A stretch of 64,000 nt of DNA from Achromobacter sp. AONIH1. Its GTDB lineage: Bacteria; Pseudomonadota; Gammaproteobacteria; Burkholderiales; Burkholderiaceae_B. Of the stretch, positions 1 through 8,191 are shown piece by piece. The notes beneath the pieces are model-generated. The model ran no database searches, was not told the DNA's origin, and saw only the letters and a list, made by a program, of their open reading frames with translations. A program made the position numbers and the translations under genes. Every line of letters begins with the position of its first letter. Position 1 is the stretch's first letter. The stretch covers positions 5,518,001-5,582,000 of the forward strand of contig NZ_CP026124.1 of the NCBI RefSeq assembly GCF_002902905.1. Direction: 5' to 3'.

Positions 1-189
1 GTATTGGCTCCTGACCCTGCGCCTGCCGACGGCGCAGGTTTCGAAGCGGTACCAGTCGGCGCCGAACTCAGGCCGGGGCAGGCCGAACACCTCGGCCGCG
101 CATGAGAATTCGAAAACGCACAAGCCGTCGTACACCAATGCCGCGACCAGGGGATTCAGCGGTTTCCGGGGCAATTTCGGTTTTGGCAT
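1..189 (-). CDS. ftrA: GlxA/FtrA-type transcriptional regulator (partial, N-terminus only)
   Basis: The 63 N-terminal residues of a gene that runs off the left edge. After a basic leader (MPKPKLPRKPLNP) the protein continues LVAALVYDGLCVFEFSCAAE, the first strand and helix of the DJ-1/PfpI-like domain that begins AraC-family regulators of the GlxA/FtrA group. The DNA-binding half lies outside the window. The ATG at 189 is the first start in frame and faces the divergent rhodanese gene at 296, a pairing often seen for ftrA. The family assignment is firm; the exact name is inference from the neighbour. Confidence 0.75.
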   Translation of the reverse strand, partial: MPKPKLPRKPLNPLVAALVYDGLCVFEFSCAAEVFGLPRPEFGADWYRFETCAVGRRRVRSQY

Positions 190-295
190 GATTTGATCGA
201 TAAATGGCGAATCCGCCAATTGTCCGCTCATGCGCGGCCGACAACAATAGGGCCTGCGCGCGCTTGCGCATTCATCCCGAACCAGGAGCCCCAAC

Positions 296-709
296 ATGCC
301 AGTCAATGCCGTGACCCAGATCCCCGCCGCCCCCGCCGATGAGGCCGTCCGGCATTTCGAGGCTGCGTTCCGGTTCGAGACGGATTGCTGGGACACGCAC
401 GAGGCGCTGAGCCAGCAGGCTGATCCCGGCTTCGTGCTGCTGGACGTGCGCAGCCCGGAGAACTATGCGCAAGGCCATGTGCCCGGCGCGCTCAGCCTGC
501 CGCGGCGCAAGATCATCGCCTCGCGCATGCGGCAGCAATACGAAGCCGGCACGCTGTTCGTGACGTACTGCGCGGGGCCGCACTGCAACGGCGCGGCCCG
601 TGCCGCGGCCGCGCTCGCGCGCCTGGGCTATCCGGTGAAGATCATGGCCGGCGGCATCACCGGCTGGATGGATGAAGGCTTTCCCCTGGAGCGGGACGCG
701 CCGGTTTGA
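296..709 (+). CDS. Rhodanese-like domain protein
   Basis: A 137-residue single-domain rhodanese. It has the LDVRSPENYAQGHVPGA substrate-domain motif, an active-site loop with cysteine (YCAGPHCNGAARAA), and the C-terminal GGITGWMDEGFPL signature. Rhodaneses move sulfane sulfur through a cysteine persulfide; the unusual GPHCNGA loop carries a second cysteine. No signal peptide is visible, so it is probably cytoplasmic. It is divergent from the FtrA-type regulator with about 106 bp between them, so that regulator may control it (inference). The physiological sulfur acceptor cannot be deduced. Confidence 0.88.
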   Translation: MPVNAVTQIPAAPADEAVRHFEAAFRFETDCWDTHEALSQQADPGFVLLDVRSPENYAQGHVPGALSLPRRKIIASRMRQQYEAGTLFVTYCAGPHCNGAARAAAALARLGYPVKIMAGGITGWMDEGFPLERDAPV

Positions 710-717
710 CGCGGCGG

Positions 718-1794
718 TCACAGCAAATACAGCCGGAAAGGATAGGCGTAATACAGCCGCTCGGTCCGGCCTGCCTTGCCCTGGAACTCCTGATGTATGC
801 CGCGGCGCGCCTGGAACAGCGCGTCCATCGGCGAGCGGCCCTGGCTCAAGCCTCCAAAGAAATAGCGGATCATGAGCGTGGATGAATTGCCGGCCTCGTT
901 GTTGATGAGGGGCGCCAGGAAATGGCGGACGCCATTGCGGCGCGCCGACGCGATGAATGATTCGCTGATGCCCAGCTGGCTCGAATCCAGATAGACCAGC
1001 TTGAACCGGGACCCGTCCAGCGCGTCCGCCTCCATGTCCCGCTCGCCCAGCTCGATGACGTCATCCTCGTCCGCCGGCGCCGATCCCCAGGATGGCGTTA
1101 CCGATCCGTATGCGCTGATCAGCAGGAAGTCGTAGTCCGCGTGCGCGAACATGCGCGGATCGGCCTGCTCGATGTGCAACAGGTCTGACGCCGGGAACAA
1201 GCGCTGCGCTTCGCCCGCGCCATTCTCCGGATCCGTTTCTGGATCGCGCACGATCAGGCCGCGCAGCGGTCCGCCGACGGCAGGCCCTTCGATTGCCGTG
1301 GGCGATGGCCGGGACAGGGCGAAGGCGGTTGGCTTGACCAGGAACAAGGGCTCGCCGTCCACCGGCAGCAGATCCAGCGCGAAATGCAGGAAGCGGGGGT
1401 TGATCTCGAACACCACGCAAGCCGCCTCTCTCAGGGCCGGGCGCAAGGGCCCCAGCAATTCCACCGACAGCAGCTCCAGCCTGGCATCGAACCTGGCATC
1501 CAGTCCCTGGTTGCCATCCAACGCCTCATAGACCTTCAGGAACTCCTTGGCGATGGCATTGACGGAACGCTCGCTGGTCACGGTCAGGGCGGTCTTGCCA
1601 TCGCTGGCGCGCAACGCGAGGCGTCCGCCTTTTTCCAGCAGGACGATTTCCAGGCAGGAGCCCTGCGCCTGCGCCGCCGGGGCGGCCAGCGGCAGGAGCG
1701 ACGCCAGCAACGCCAGCGCGGCGCTGGCCGCGCCGCGCCGCCACGGACGGATCTGCCCGACACGACGACGCATACGGAATGTCATGGCAGCCAC
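718..1794 (-). CDS. Exported CHAT-like protein lacking catalytic His and Cys
   Basis: A 358-residue protein with a long basic/hydrophobic N-terminus (ASAALALLASLLPLAAPA) ending AQAQG, which looks like a signal peptide cleaved near residue 44. Residues about 215-335 follow the pattern of the CHAT caspase-like domain: a core strand ending SAYG (227-230), a second strand LVYLDSSQLG (267-275 region), then ARRNGVRHFLAPLINNEAGN, and RSPMDALFQARRGI near the end. CHAT proteases have His in the first motif and Cys in the second; here Tyr229 and Ser272 stand there, so it should be inactive as a cysteine protease. It converges tail-to-tail with the rhodanese (8 bp). The CHAT call is by pattern reading only. 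Confidence 0.6.
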   Translation of the reverse strand: MAAMTFRMRRRVGQIRPWRRGAASAALALLASLLPLAAPAAQAQGSCLEIVLLEKGGRLALRASDGKTALTVTSERSVNAIAKEFLKVYEALDGNQGLDARFDARLELLSVELLGPLRPALREAACVVFEINPRFLHFALDLLPVDGEPLFLVKPTAFALSRPSPTAIEGPAVGGPLRGLIVRDPETDPENGAGEAQRLFPASDLLHIEQADPRMFAHADYDFLLISAYGSVTPSWGSAPADEDDVIELGERDMEADALDGSRFKLVYLDSSQLGISESFIASARRNGVRHFLAPLINNEAGNSSTLMIRYFFGGLSQGRSPMDALFQARRGIHQEFQGKAGRTERLYYAYPFRLYLL

Positions 1795-2088
1795 GGCACC
1801 TGCCCGAAAAAGGGATCGTCATCATAGACAGATCCGGCGCATCGAGATGCAAGCCAACAGTCAAGATTTGAGCAAGATTTGTCAACGCGGCAGCCAGCGT
1901 TCCACACGACGGCAGGCCCGGCCTGGGTTGCGAGCGTCCCGCCGCCAGACAGCCTGCGCCGCCAACGGACAAAGCGGGTCCGGATTGCAAATTTATTCAC
2001 AAATTCGGCACAGAGCCAGCCGGAACCCGAGCGCGCCTGGCAGTACGACCGCGCCACTTCGCCAGCGCCACGCGCGCATTCGTCCACC

Positions 2089-3420
2089 ATGATCAAATTC
2101 ATCCTCCGCATACTCGTCGTCGCCATCGTCAGCTTCTTCGTGGCGTACTTCATGGTGGACCGGAGCCTGAACTATTTCTTCAGGCCGCAGATCGAGAGCG
2201 TCGCCCTGCGCGCGGTGCGCGGCGAACTGCATGCCCTGCACAAGGAACTGGATGCCATCGCGCCGGCGGACCGGGCGCGCATCCTCCACGCGGAGATCGC
2301 GCCGCTGTATGGCGCCGACATCCACTTGCTGCCCCAGGAACAGGTCAGGCTGGGCGACAAGGAGCGGGACCAGCTCACCCGCCTGGGCGTGGTCTTTCGC
2401 GAAGACAACGGCATCTACCTCTTCCCCCTGCCCGGCGAGCCGGCGCAATGGCTGCAGGTACGCCAGCCCGGCGACAGTCCGGCCGACAGGCTGCTGGCGT
2501 GGAGCGCCTGGCTGCTCCTGAGCCTGATCGTGGCCACCGCCCTGTTCCTGCTGTGGGCCTTGCCGATCTGGCGCGACCTGAACGTGCTGCGCAACGCCAC
2601 GCAGCTGATGGGCCAGGGAGACCTGGGCACCCGCGTGCGCCTGTCGCGTGTGGCCGGCATCCGGCACGTGGGCGAGAGCTTCAATCAGATGGCCGAGCGC
2701 ATCGCCGCGCTGATCGAGAACCAGCGCAGCCTGACCAACGCCGTCTCGCATGAACTGCGCACGCCGCTGGCCCGGCTGGCCTTCGAAGTCGACCTGCTGC
2801 GGCAGGACCGCAGCGGCGCGCGCCGCGAGCATATCCTGCAGGACATGCAGGCGGACATCGACGAGCTGGAAAGCATGGTGGCGGAACTGCTGGTCTACGC
2901 GCGTCTGGAACGGCCGACGGACGACATGATGCCGCAGGAAACCATCGACGCGCGCGACTGGCTCGGCGACACGCTGGCGCAAGTCGACCACCTGGCGCAA
3001 GCGCGCGCCGTGCGTTGCGTAGTGCACGGCGATTGCCCGCCGCAGGTCCGCCTGCACCGCCGCTACATGAGCCGGGCGCTGCTCAACCTGGTGCAGAACG
3101 CGGTACGCTATGCCAGCCGCCTGGTGCATGTATCCCTGGCCGCTCGCGCGGACGGCGCCTACGAACTGATCGTCGACGATGACGGCCCGGGCATACCGGC
3201 CAGGGACCGCGACAAGATCTTCGAACCCTTCATCCGTCTGGACGAGAGCCGCGACCGCGGCACCGGCGGCGCCGGCCTCGGGCTGGCCATTGTCCAGCGC
3301 GTGGCGGCCGCGCATCATGGCGACATCAGCGTGCATGGCAGCCCGCTGGGCGGCGCGCGCTTCATCCTGCGCTGGCCTGCGCCCGAGGCGCGGCGCGCCG
3401 AATCGCAGCACGCCGCCTGA
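2089..3420 (+). CDS. Sensor histidine kinase, RstB-like, orphan
   Basis: A 443-residue inner-membrane sensor kinase. An N-terminal membrane segment (ILRILVVAIVSFFVAYFMV) is followed by a periplasmic part of about 115 residues, a second membrane segment (LLLSLIVATALFLLWALPIW), a HAMP linker, the phosphoacceptor box SHELRTPLARL with His221, and an ATPase domain with N box (NLVQNAVRYA), DDDGPGI and GAGLGLAI. The ATG at 2089 is chosen because the first membrane helix starts there; the frame is open upstream to 1879 but that part looks non-coding. The layout resembles RstB, but no response regulator lies next to it: the upstream gene is the divergent CHAT-like gene and the downstream gene is convergent. 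Confidence 0.85.
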   Translation: MIKFILRILVVAIVSFFVAYFMVDRSLNYFFRPQIESVALRAVRGELHALHKELDAIAPADRARILHAEIAPLYGADIHLLPQEQVRLGDKERDQLTRLGVVFREDNGIYLFPLPGEPAQWLQVRQPGDSPADRLLAWSAWLLLSLIVATALFLLWALPIWRDLNVLRNATQLMGQGDLGTRVRLSRVAGIRHVGESFNQMAERIAALIENQRSLTNAVSHELRTPLARLAFEVDLLRQDRSGARREHILQDMQADIDELESMVAELLVYARLERPTDDMMPQETIDARDWLGDTLAQVDHLAQARAVRCVVHGDCPPQVRLHRRYMSRALLNLVQNAVRYASRLVHVSLAARADGAYELIVDDDGPGIPARDRDKIFEPFIRLDESRDRGTGGAGLGLAIVQRVAAAHHGDISVHGSPLGGARFILRWPAPEARRAESQHAA

Positions 3421-3479
3421 CATGCGCTGTCCCATCCGAAGACCTGGCCGCTCACCGCAGCCAACGGATCCTGGCCGAC

Positions 3480-4436
3480 TCACGAGGCCGGCCGTTCCGC
3501 CTTGGCGGCGGGCTCCATGATGTCGCGCGCGCCGCGCGCCGAGAACGGCTGCCACAACTGGCGCAGGAATCCGTCATGGATCCGCCCGCTGATGCCGATA
3601 TCCACCGGTGGACGACGGTCGCGCGGATGATAGTAGGTGCCGAACAGCCTATCCCACAGCACCACGTTTTCACCGTAGTTGCGATTGCCCTCGGGCAGGC
3701 GCTTGGAGTGATGCCAGCGATGCAGCGGCGGCGTGCTGAAGATCCGATCCAGGAAGCCCGTGCGCACGTCGATGTTGCAATGAGTGAGCAGGCCGATGAA
3801 GGCGGTGGCCGCGCTGACCCACAGGAACACGCGCAAGGGCGCGCCCAGCAGCAACAAGGGCGTCTGACTGCATGCGATCTTCATCAGCGTGTCCACGATA
3901 TGAAAGCGCCCGGTGTTGATCACCCATAGGCGGCGCACGCTGTGATGCAGCGCATGGAAGCGCCATAGCGGCCGCCATTCATGCGCGGCGCGATGCGCCA
4001 CATACAGGCCCAGCTCCGCCACCACCAGCCCCAGGACCACCTGCAGGGCCATGGGCCATTGCGCGGGCCACGGTCCGGCCTGCGACGCGGCGGGTTGCAA
4101 TGCGATCGCGGAGGCGGCGCCGGCCAGCGTGGCGAGATAGGCCCCTAGCTGCGCCACGCCCTTGGTGAACAAGGTATGAGCCAGATCTTCGCGCATCTCT
4201 CCGTCGTTGGCTTGCCAGGCCCGCTCATAGGGCAGGATGCGCTCGCAGGCCAGGATCAACAGGACCACGCCCAGATAGACCAGATTGAACCAGAACATCG
4301 GCGACGCCGTCGCCAGCGCGGCGCTGGTGCCGGCCAGTCCGGCGCAGAGGATGGCGGGCCACGCGAGCACCCGCAGCGCCTCGCGCGCGAGTGAACGGCA
4401 ACGCGCGAGGCGCAAGGCCACGACGCGAAACTTCAT
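3480..4436 (-). CDS. Sterol desaturase / fatty acid hydroxylase family membrane protein
   Basis: A 318-residue membrane protein with the histidine clusters of the di-iron fatty acid hydroxylase superfamily: HRAAH (148-152), HALHH (161-165) and HRWHH (239-243), plus the NYGENVVLWDRLFGTYY signature. Several hydrophobic segments precede them. Members hydroxylate or desaturate lipids at the membrane; the substrate here is unknown. Its ATG overlaps the stop of the upstream histidine kinase by 4 bp (ATGA), so it is translationally coupled to a two-component system and is probably its partner or output gene (inference). Confidence 0.88.
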   Translation of the reverse strand: MKFRVVALRLARCRSLAREALRVLAWPAILCAGLAGTSAALATASPMFWFNLVYLGVVLLILACERILPYERAWQANDGEMREDLAHTLFTKGVAQLGAYLATLAGAASAIALQPAASQAGPWPAQWPMALQVVLGLVVAELGLYVAHRAAHEWRPLWRFHALHHSVRRLWVINTGRFHIVDTLMKIACSQTPLLLLGAPLRVFLWVSAATAFIGLLTHCNIDVRTGFLDRIFSTPPLHRWHHSKRLPEGNRNYGENVVLWDRLFGTYYHPRDRRPPVDIGISGRIHDGFLRQLWQPFSARGARDIMEPAAKAERPAS

Positions 4437-5845
4437 ATCGGACTCCGGGAGAGTTCGGCCGCGACATCGGCGTCGCCAGGCTCGGGAAAATCAAGGCGAA
4501 AGCAGGCGCCGCCGTCCGGCCCGGACGCCACGGAAACTTCGCCTCCGTGGCGGCGGATGATGCGGGCCACCAGGTTCAGGCCCAGGCCGGCACCCGTGCT
4601 GTGCGGCGACTCCTTGACGAAGGGTTTGAAGATGTCTTCCCGCCAGCCTGGCGGCACGCCGTCGCCCTGGTCGCAGACCTCGACCGCGCGAACGCCATGA
4701 ACGCGCAAGGTGATGACGCCGCGACGGCCGCCGTGCTGGATGGCGTTCTGCACCAGGTTCGACACGGCCCGCTCCAGCGCGGGCCGATCCCCGGCCACCG
4801 TCACCGGCCCTGCCCCCGACTCGAATGCGATCTGGTACCCGGCGCCAACGGCCAGCGGCGCCAGCTCCGCCGTGACGCCGCGCACCAGCTCGACCAGGTC
4901 CAGCGGCAGCAGCGGCGCGCTGTCGCGCTCCAGCCGCTGCGCGTCGAGCAATTGTCCCGCCAGCAAGGACAGGCGCGCCGCGTCCTCCAGCAGGCGGGCG
5001 CGCTCCGGCCCGGCCGGCAAGGCCTCCAGGCGCATGTTCAGGATGGCGATCGGCGTGCGCAGCTCATGCGCGGCATCGGCCAGGAAGCGCTGGTGGCGCG
5101 CATAGCCTTCGTCCAGCCTGGCCAGCGCGCCGTTGACCGCCCGCACCAGCGCGGCGGCTTCTTCCGGCACGTCGCCCAGGGGCAGTCTCGTTTCGCGACG
5201 ATCGATGTCGATGCGACCGGCCTGCTCGGCCGCCGCGCGCAATCCGCCCAGCGTGCGCCGCACCACCAGATGGGTGGCCAGCAGCGTCGCCGCGAGCGTC
5301 ATCAACGCGATCGGCAACACCATCTTCCACAGGACCAGGCCCGCCCCGATCAGCGCATTGCGCGCCGTGATCGAACTGGCTGGCCCCGTCAGCACGGCCA
5401 CGCGCCCCGCCCCGGTCTCGACCTTGCGCATCCGCGCCGTGCCGCGCGGCGGATCGCCCAGGTTCCAGCCCAGCCGCGCCTGGCCCACGCCGTCCAGCGC
5501 GCCGCCAACGGCGGCGAATTCCGGCGGCACGGGCCCATCGCGCAGCTCCCTGCCCTGGCCGTCCCGCAACACGGCCCATAGATCGGGCTGCTCGGCGCGC
5601 AGGCCGCGCAGGCGTGGCGTGTCGCGCAGCACCAGCGCGCCGGACGCATCGCGCGCCACGGCCTCCTGCAGGATCTCCACCGTGTTCTCCTGCGACGAGA
5701 ATTCGACCAGATTGCCGGTGACGAACAACAGCGCCACGACCAGGATCTGTATGCCCACCTGCGCCAGCACCAATCGCCAGACCAGCCGCCGTCCCAGCGA
5801 GGCGCGGCGTCCGGCCGGCGGATCGGAAAGGCCGTCCGCCGTCAT
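4433..5845 (-). CDS. Two-component sensor histidine kinase (QseC/TctE-like)
   Basis: A 470-residue kinase. Membrane helix 1 is at about 23-44 (LVLAQVGIQILVVALLFVTG), the periplasmic sensor region at about 45-165, helix 2 at about 166-192, then HAMP and the H box AAHELRTPIAIL with His260. Near the C-terminus are NLVQNAIQHGG (N box), CDQGDGVPPG and STGAGLGLNLVA. The start at 5845 overlaps the response regulator stop (ATGA), and its own stop overlaps the desaturase-type gene. The gene order and the kinase class point to one cognate pair; the stimulus is unknown. Confidence 0.9.
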   Translation of the reverse strand: MTADGLSDPPAGRRASLGRRLVWRLVLAQVGIQILVVALLFVTGNLVEFSSQENTVEILQEAVARDASGALVLRDTPRLRGLRAEQPDLWAVLRDGQGRELRDGPVPPEFAAVGGALDGVGQARLGWNLGDPPRGTARMRKVETGAGRVAVLTGPASSITARNALIGAGLVLWKMVLPIALMTLAATLLATHLVVRRTLGGLRAAAEQAGRIDIDRRETRLPLGDVPEEAAALVRAVNGALARLDEGYARHQRFLADAAHELRTPIAILNMRLEALPAGPERARLLEDAARLSLLAGQLLDAQRLERDSAPLLPLDLVELVRGVTAELAPLAVGAGYQIAFESGAGPVTVAGDRPALERAVSNLVQNAIQHGGRRGVITLRVHGVRAVEVCDQGDGVPPGWREDIFKPFVKESPHSTGAGLGLNLVARIIRRHGGEVSVASGPDGGACFRLDFPEPGDADVAAELSRSPI

Positions 5846-6534
5846 GATGCGACAGCCTGGGACGGCAGGGCCCGCAGCAGATAACCCACGCCGCGGATGC
5901 CGCAGATCTCCACGCCCGCCGACGCCTGTTCCAGCTTGCGCCGCAGGCGCGACACATGCGTGTCCAGCGCGTTGGACTGGATATCATCATCCAGGCTGAA
6001 CACCGCGCTCTCGAGCGCGGCGCGCACCACGGTGCGGCCGGCCCGCCGGACCAGGGTTTCCAGCACCAGCAATTCGCGGCGCGGCAGTTCCAGCCGCTGG
6101 CCCGCGACGCTGGCCTCGCTGTGTGTCAGGTCGAACGCCAGTCCCCCCAGCCGGACCACGTCGGGCTGCATCAGCACGGGACGACGCAGCACGGCGCGCA
6201 GGCGTGCCAGCAGTTCATCGAACGCGAAGGGCTTGACCAGATAATCGTCCGCGCCCGCGTTCAGGCCGCCGACCTTGTCGGCCAGCTCGCCCACCGCCGT
6301 CATGACGATGACCGGCACGCCCTCTTGCCGGGCGCGCAGCCGGACCAGCAGCTCCAGCCCGTCGCCATCCGGCAGCCGCCGGTCCAGCAGCACCGCGTCG
6401 TGCTGGCCGCTGTCGGCGAGGCTGCGCGCCGCGGCCAGCGTGCCGGCGTGATCCAGCGCGATGCCATGGTGGCGCAATGCGGCCGTCAGCGCGTCGACCA
6501 TGCCCGCCTCGTCCTCGACCAGAAGAATCCGCAC
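5842..6534 (-). CDS. OmpR-family response regulator
   Basis: A 230-residue regulator. The receiver domain begins RILLVEDEAG, has the phosphoacceptor Asp51 in VLLDRRLPDGDGL and the conserved Lys in DDYLVKPFAFDEL. A winged-helix DNA-binding domain follows, with LELPRRELLVLETLVRRAG and a C-terminal DTHVSRLRRKL recognition helix. I chose the GTG at 6534 because it fits the start of the receiver fold and has an AGGGAG ribosome site about 7 nt upstream; an ATG-start reading would add 37 residues of unlikely sequence. It overlaps the kinase gene by 4 bp. Confidence 0.9.
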   Translation of the reverse strand: MRILLVEDEAGMVDALTAALRHHGIALDHAGTLAAARSLADSGQHDAVLLDRRLPDGDGLELLVRLRARQEGVPVIVMTAVGELADKVGGLNAGADDYLVKPFAFDELLARLRAVLRRPVLMQPDVVRLGGLAFDLTHSEASVAGQRLELPRRELLVLETLVRRAGRTVVRAALESAVFSLDDDIQSNALDTHVSRLRRKLEQASAGVEICGIRGVGYLLRALPSQAVAS

Positions 6535-6551
6535 GTGCAGTCTCCCTATCC

Positions 6552-6932
6552 CTAGTACCGGATCACGGGCGGCAACGCGCGGCGGCCGCGAAACAGCGCC
6601 TCGCAATCCACCGGCCGTCCCCAATGGATGCGGCCGTCCCGGCACGGATCATATGCCGGCTCGGCGCCGTAGAGTATGACCGGCCCCTGACCGCGCCGCA
6701 TCAGCTCCTCGCAGTTCACGGGACGTCCCCAGTTGATGCTGCCATCGCGGCAGGGGTCGTAGTGCGGCGCGGGCACCACCACGGCCGGCGGCGGCATCAC
6801 GATCACCGGCGGGCCGCCGTAGACCCAATCCTGGGCCGGCGCGGCGGCCGGCGCCAGGCAGGCGCAGGCGACAAGCAGCAAGGCCAGGCGCGACGGCCTG
6901 GAAGCAACGGTATGGGCGAATTCCTGGAGCAT
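6552..6932 (-). CDS. Small exported protein with duplicated PCRDG-WGRPV-CE motif
   Basis: A 126-residue protein whose start at 6932 gives a clear signal peptide (RLALLLVACACLAPAAAPAQ). The mature part has a Pro/Val-rich stretch (PPVIVMPPPAVVVPAP) and two copies of one 20-residue module. The first contains YDPCRDGSINWGRPVNCEEL and the second YDPCRDGRIHWGRPVDCEAL; each carries two cysteines, suited to disulfides in the periplasm. Only 17 bp separate it from the response regulator, so it is probably the first gene of that operon. I do not recognise the family. The frame is open further upstream, but that part looks unlikely to be coding. Confidence 0.7.
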   Translation of the reverse strand: MLQEFAHTVASRPSRLALLLVACACLAPAAAPAQDWVYGGPPVIVMPPPAVVVPAPHYDPCRDGSINWGRPVNCEELMRRGQGPVILYGAEPAYDPCRDGRIHWGRPVDCEALFRGRRALPPVIRY

Positions 6933-7160
6933 GGCTTTTCCCGAAACGCGGGGCGCATCCCCGCCACGGCCGCCAGTATCGAAGGGGTCGATTGCGTGAA
7001 CATTGCGCGCGAACCGCCCCCGCGCGCCCTTGCGCCAGCGCCCGCAGGCTGCAAGATTCATCCCATACAATCGAGCGGCTCCGCCACGTTCGCATCGCGC
7101 CCTTCCATGCACGACGCGACGTTCCTCCGTCCCCACACCTGTATAGATAGCCTGCATCCG

Positions 7161-7472
7161 ATGAAAGCGCTATTGCTTTGCCTGACCCTCGCCGCCGCCA
7201 GCGGCGCCGCCCTCGCCCAATCCGCGCCTGCCGTGTCCCAGAAGGAAATGCAGGACACGATCGAACAGCTCAAGAAACTGCAGAACCCCGCGCCCGGCGC
7301 CAGCGCCGTCAAAGGCTGGGTGTGCCGCGACATGGAGGATGGCGGCACGCGCCTGTACATCGTGGACCGGACCGGCATCGCCCGCATGAACAAGGTCCCC
7401 AGCACGGAAGCCGCGCTGCTGGACACGACCACGCCGCTCGAACAGCTGCAGGCCTGCAAGCGGCCGGACTGA
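7161..7472 (+). CDS. Small exported hypothetical protein
   Basis: A 103-residue protein starting MKALLLCLTLAAASGAALAQ, a textbook signal peptide with an AxA cleavage site. The mature part has a short amphipathic helix (EMQDTIEQLKKLQ), one strand pair around VCRDMEDGGTRLYIVDRTG and two cysteines that could form a disulfide. I do not recognise a named family. The ATG at 7161 is preferred over longer readings because the signal peptide begins there. It is divergent from the repeat-motif protein at 6932. Confidence 0.7.
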   Translation: MKALLLCLTLAAASGAALAQSAPAVSQKEMQDTIEQLKKLQNPAPGASAVKGWVCRDMEDGGTRLYIVDRTGIARMNKVPSTEAALLDTTTPLEQLQACKRPD

Positions 7473-7630
7473 CGCCGCCAGGCAGCCAACCCGGCGCGGG
7501 CGGCGCAACGCCATCATCCCGCGCCGGACGGCGGCTTCGCCCGCGGCGACGATGTCCATCGCCAGGCATTGGCGCCGGGCGAGCCTCGGGAGTAATCTGG
7601 CGTGGCATTCACGACATGCCGGAGACCATC

Positions 7631-7891
7631 ATGTCCCGCAGCCCTCTTATCGAAGCCGGCACATCCCAGACGGGCAATCTGCTGCAGTTCCTGGCCTGGC
7701 TGTCCGAGCGCCCCCGCAGCTACGCCGACACCATGGAAGCCTGGAAAACCAGTTGCCCCCGGCTGTCCGCCTGGGAAGACGCGACGTCCAACGGCCTGGT
7801 CGACACCGCCCACGGTCCCGCCAGCGCCGGATCCATCATCGTGCTGACAGACAAAGGCCGGGCGCTGCTCGACGCCTATAAAGGCGCGTAG
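7631..7891 (+). CDS. Small hypothetical protein, possible winged-helix
   Basis: An 86-residue cytoplasmic protein. The pattern NLLQFLAWLSERPRSYADTMEAWK, then a helix, then SIIVLTDKGRALLDAY resembles the helix-helix-wing layout of small MarR/PadR-like DNA-binding proteins, but no family is certain. The ATG at 7631 has GGAG 7 nt upstream; an alternative ATG at 7616 has a poorer ribosome site. It stands alone between two small secreted-protein genes. Confidence 0.6.
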   Translation: MSRSPLIEAGTSQTGNLLQFLAWLSERPRSYADTMEAWKTSCPRLSAWEDATSNGLVDTAHGPASAGSIIVLTDKGRALLDAYKGA

Positions 7892-8032
7892 CACGCGGCA
7901 TCGGCCGCGTGCGGTTACATCCCGTGCCACGGCAAGCAAGAATCCTTACAGTCGACCCGCAAATCTCCACTATTCCGCGCGCCGCGACGCCGCACAATTT
8001 CGTTTCGATCAACCAGGATTCACACTGATCAA

Positions 8033-8191
8033 ATGAAATGGCTATTGGTCGCGGCGCTTTGCGCGCTCGCATCGGGCTGTGGCCTGGCCGCCGCGCCCTG
8101 CCGCGTTGCATCGGCCGCCATCAAGATTGTTCCCGTCGTCGGCCACACCGTCGCAACGCCGACGGACGCCTGCGCCGACATCATCGACTGA
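8033..8191 (+). CDS. 52-residue lipoprotein (DUF6726-like)
   Basis: A short gene encoding a 52-residue lipoprotein. The signal sequence MKWLLVAALCALASGCG carries the lipobox LASGC, and the mature part is GLAAAPCRVASAAIKIVPVV followed by a segment ending DACADIID. From memory this matches a family of very small betaproteobacterial lipoproteins (DUF6726); I could not check it. It should be anchored in the outer or inner membrane through the acylated cysteine. Function unknown. Confidence 0.7.
   Translation: MKWLLVAALCALASGCGLAAAPCRVASAAIKIVPVVGHTVATPTDACADIID

Noticed and set aside
1879..2088. In-frame upstream extension of the histidine kinase
   Set aside because: The added 70 residues lack membrane or domain character, and the first transmembrane helix begins right at the ATG at 2089.
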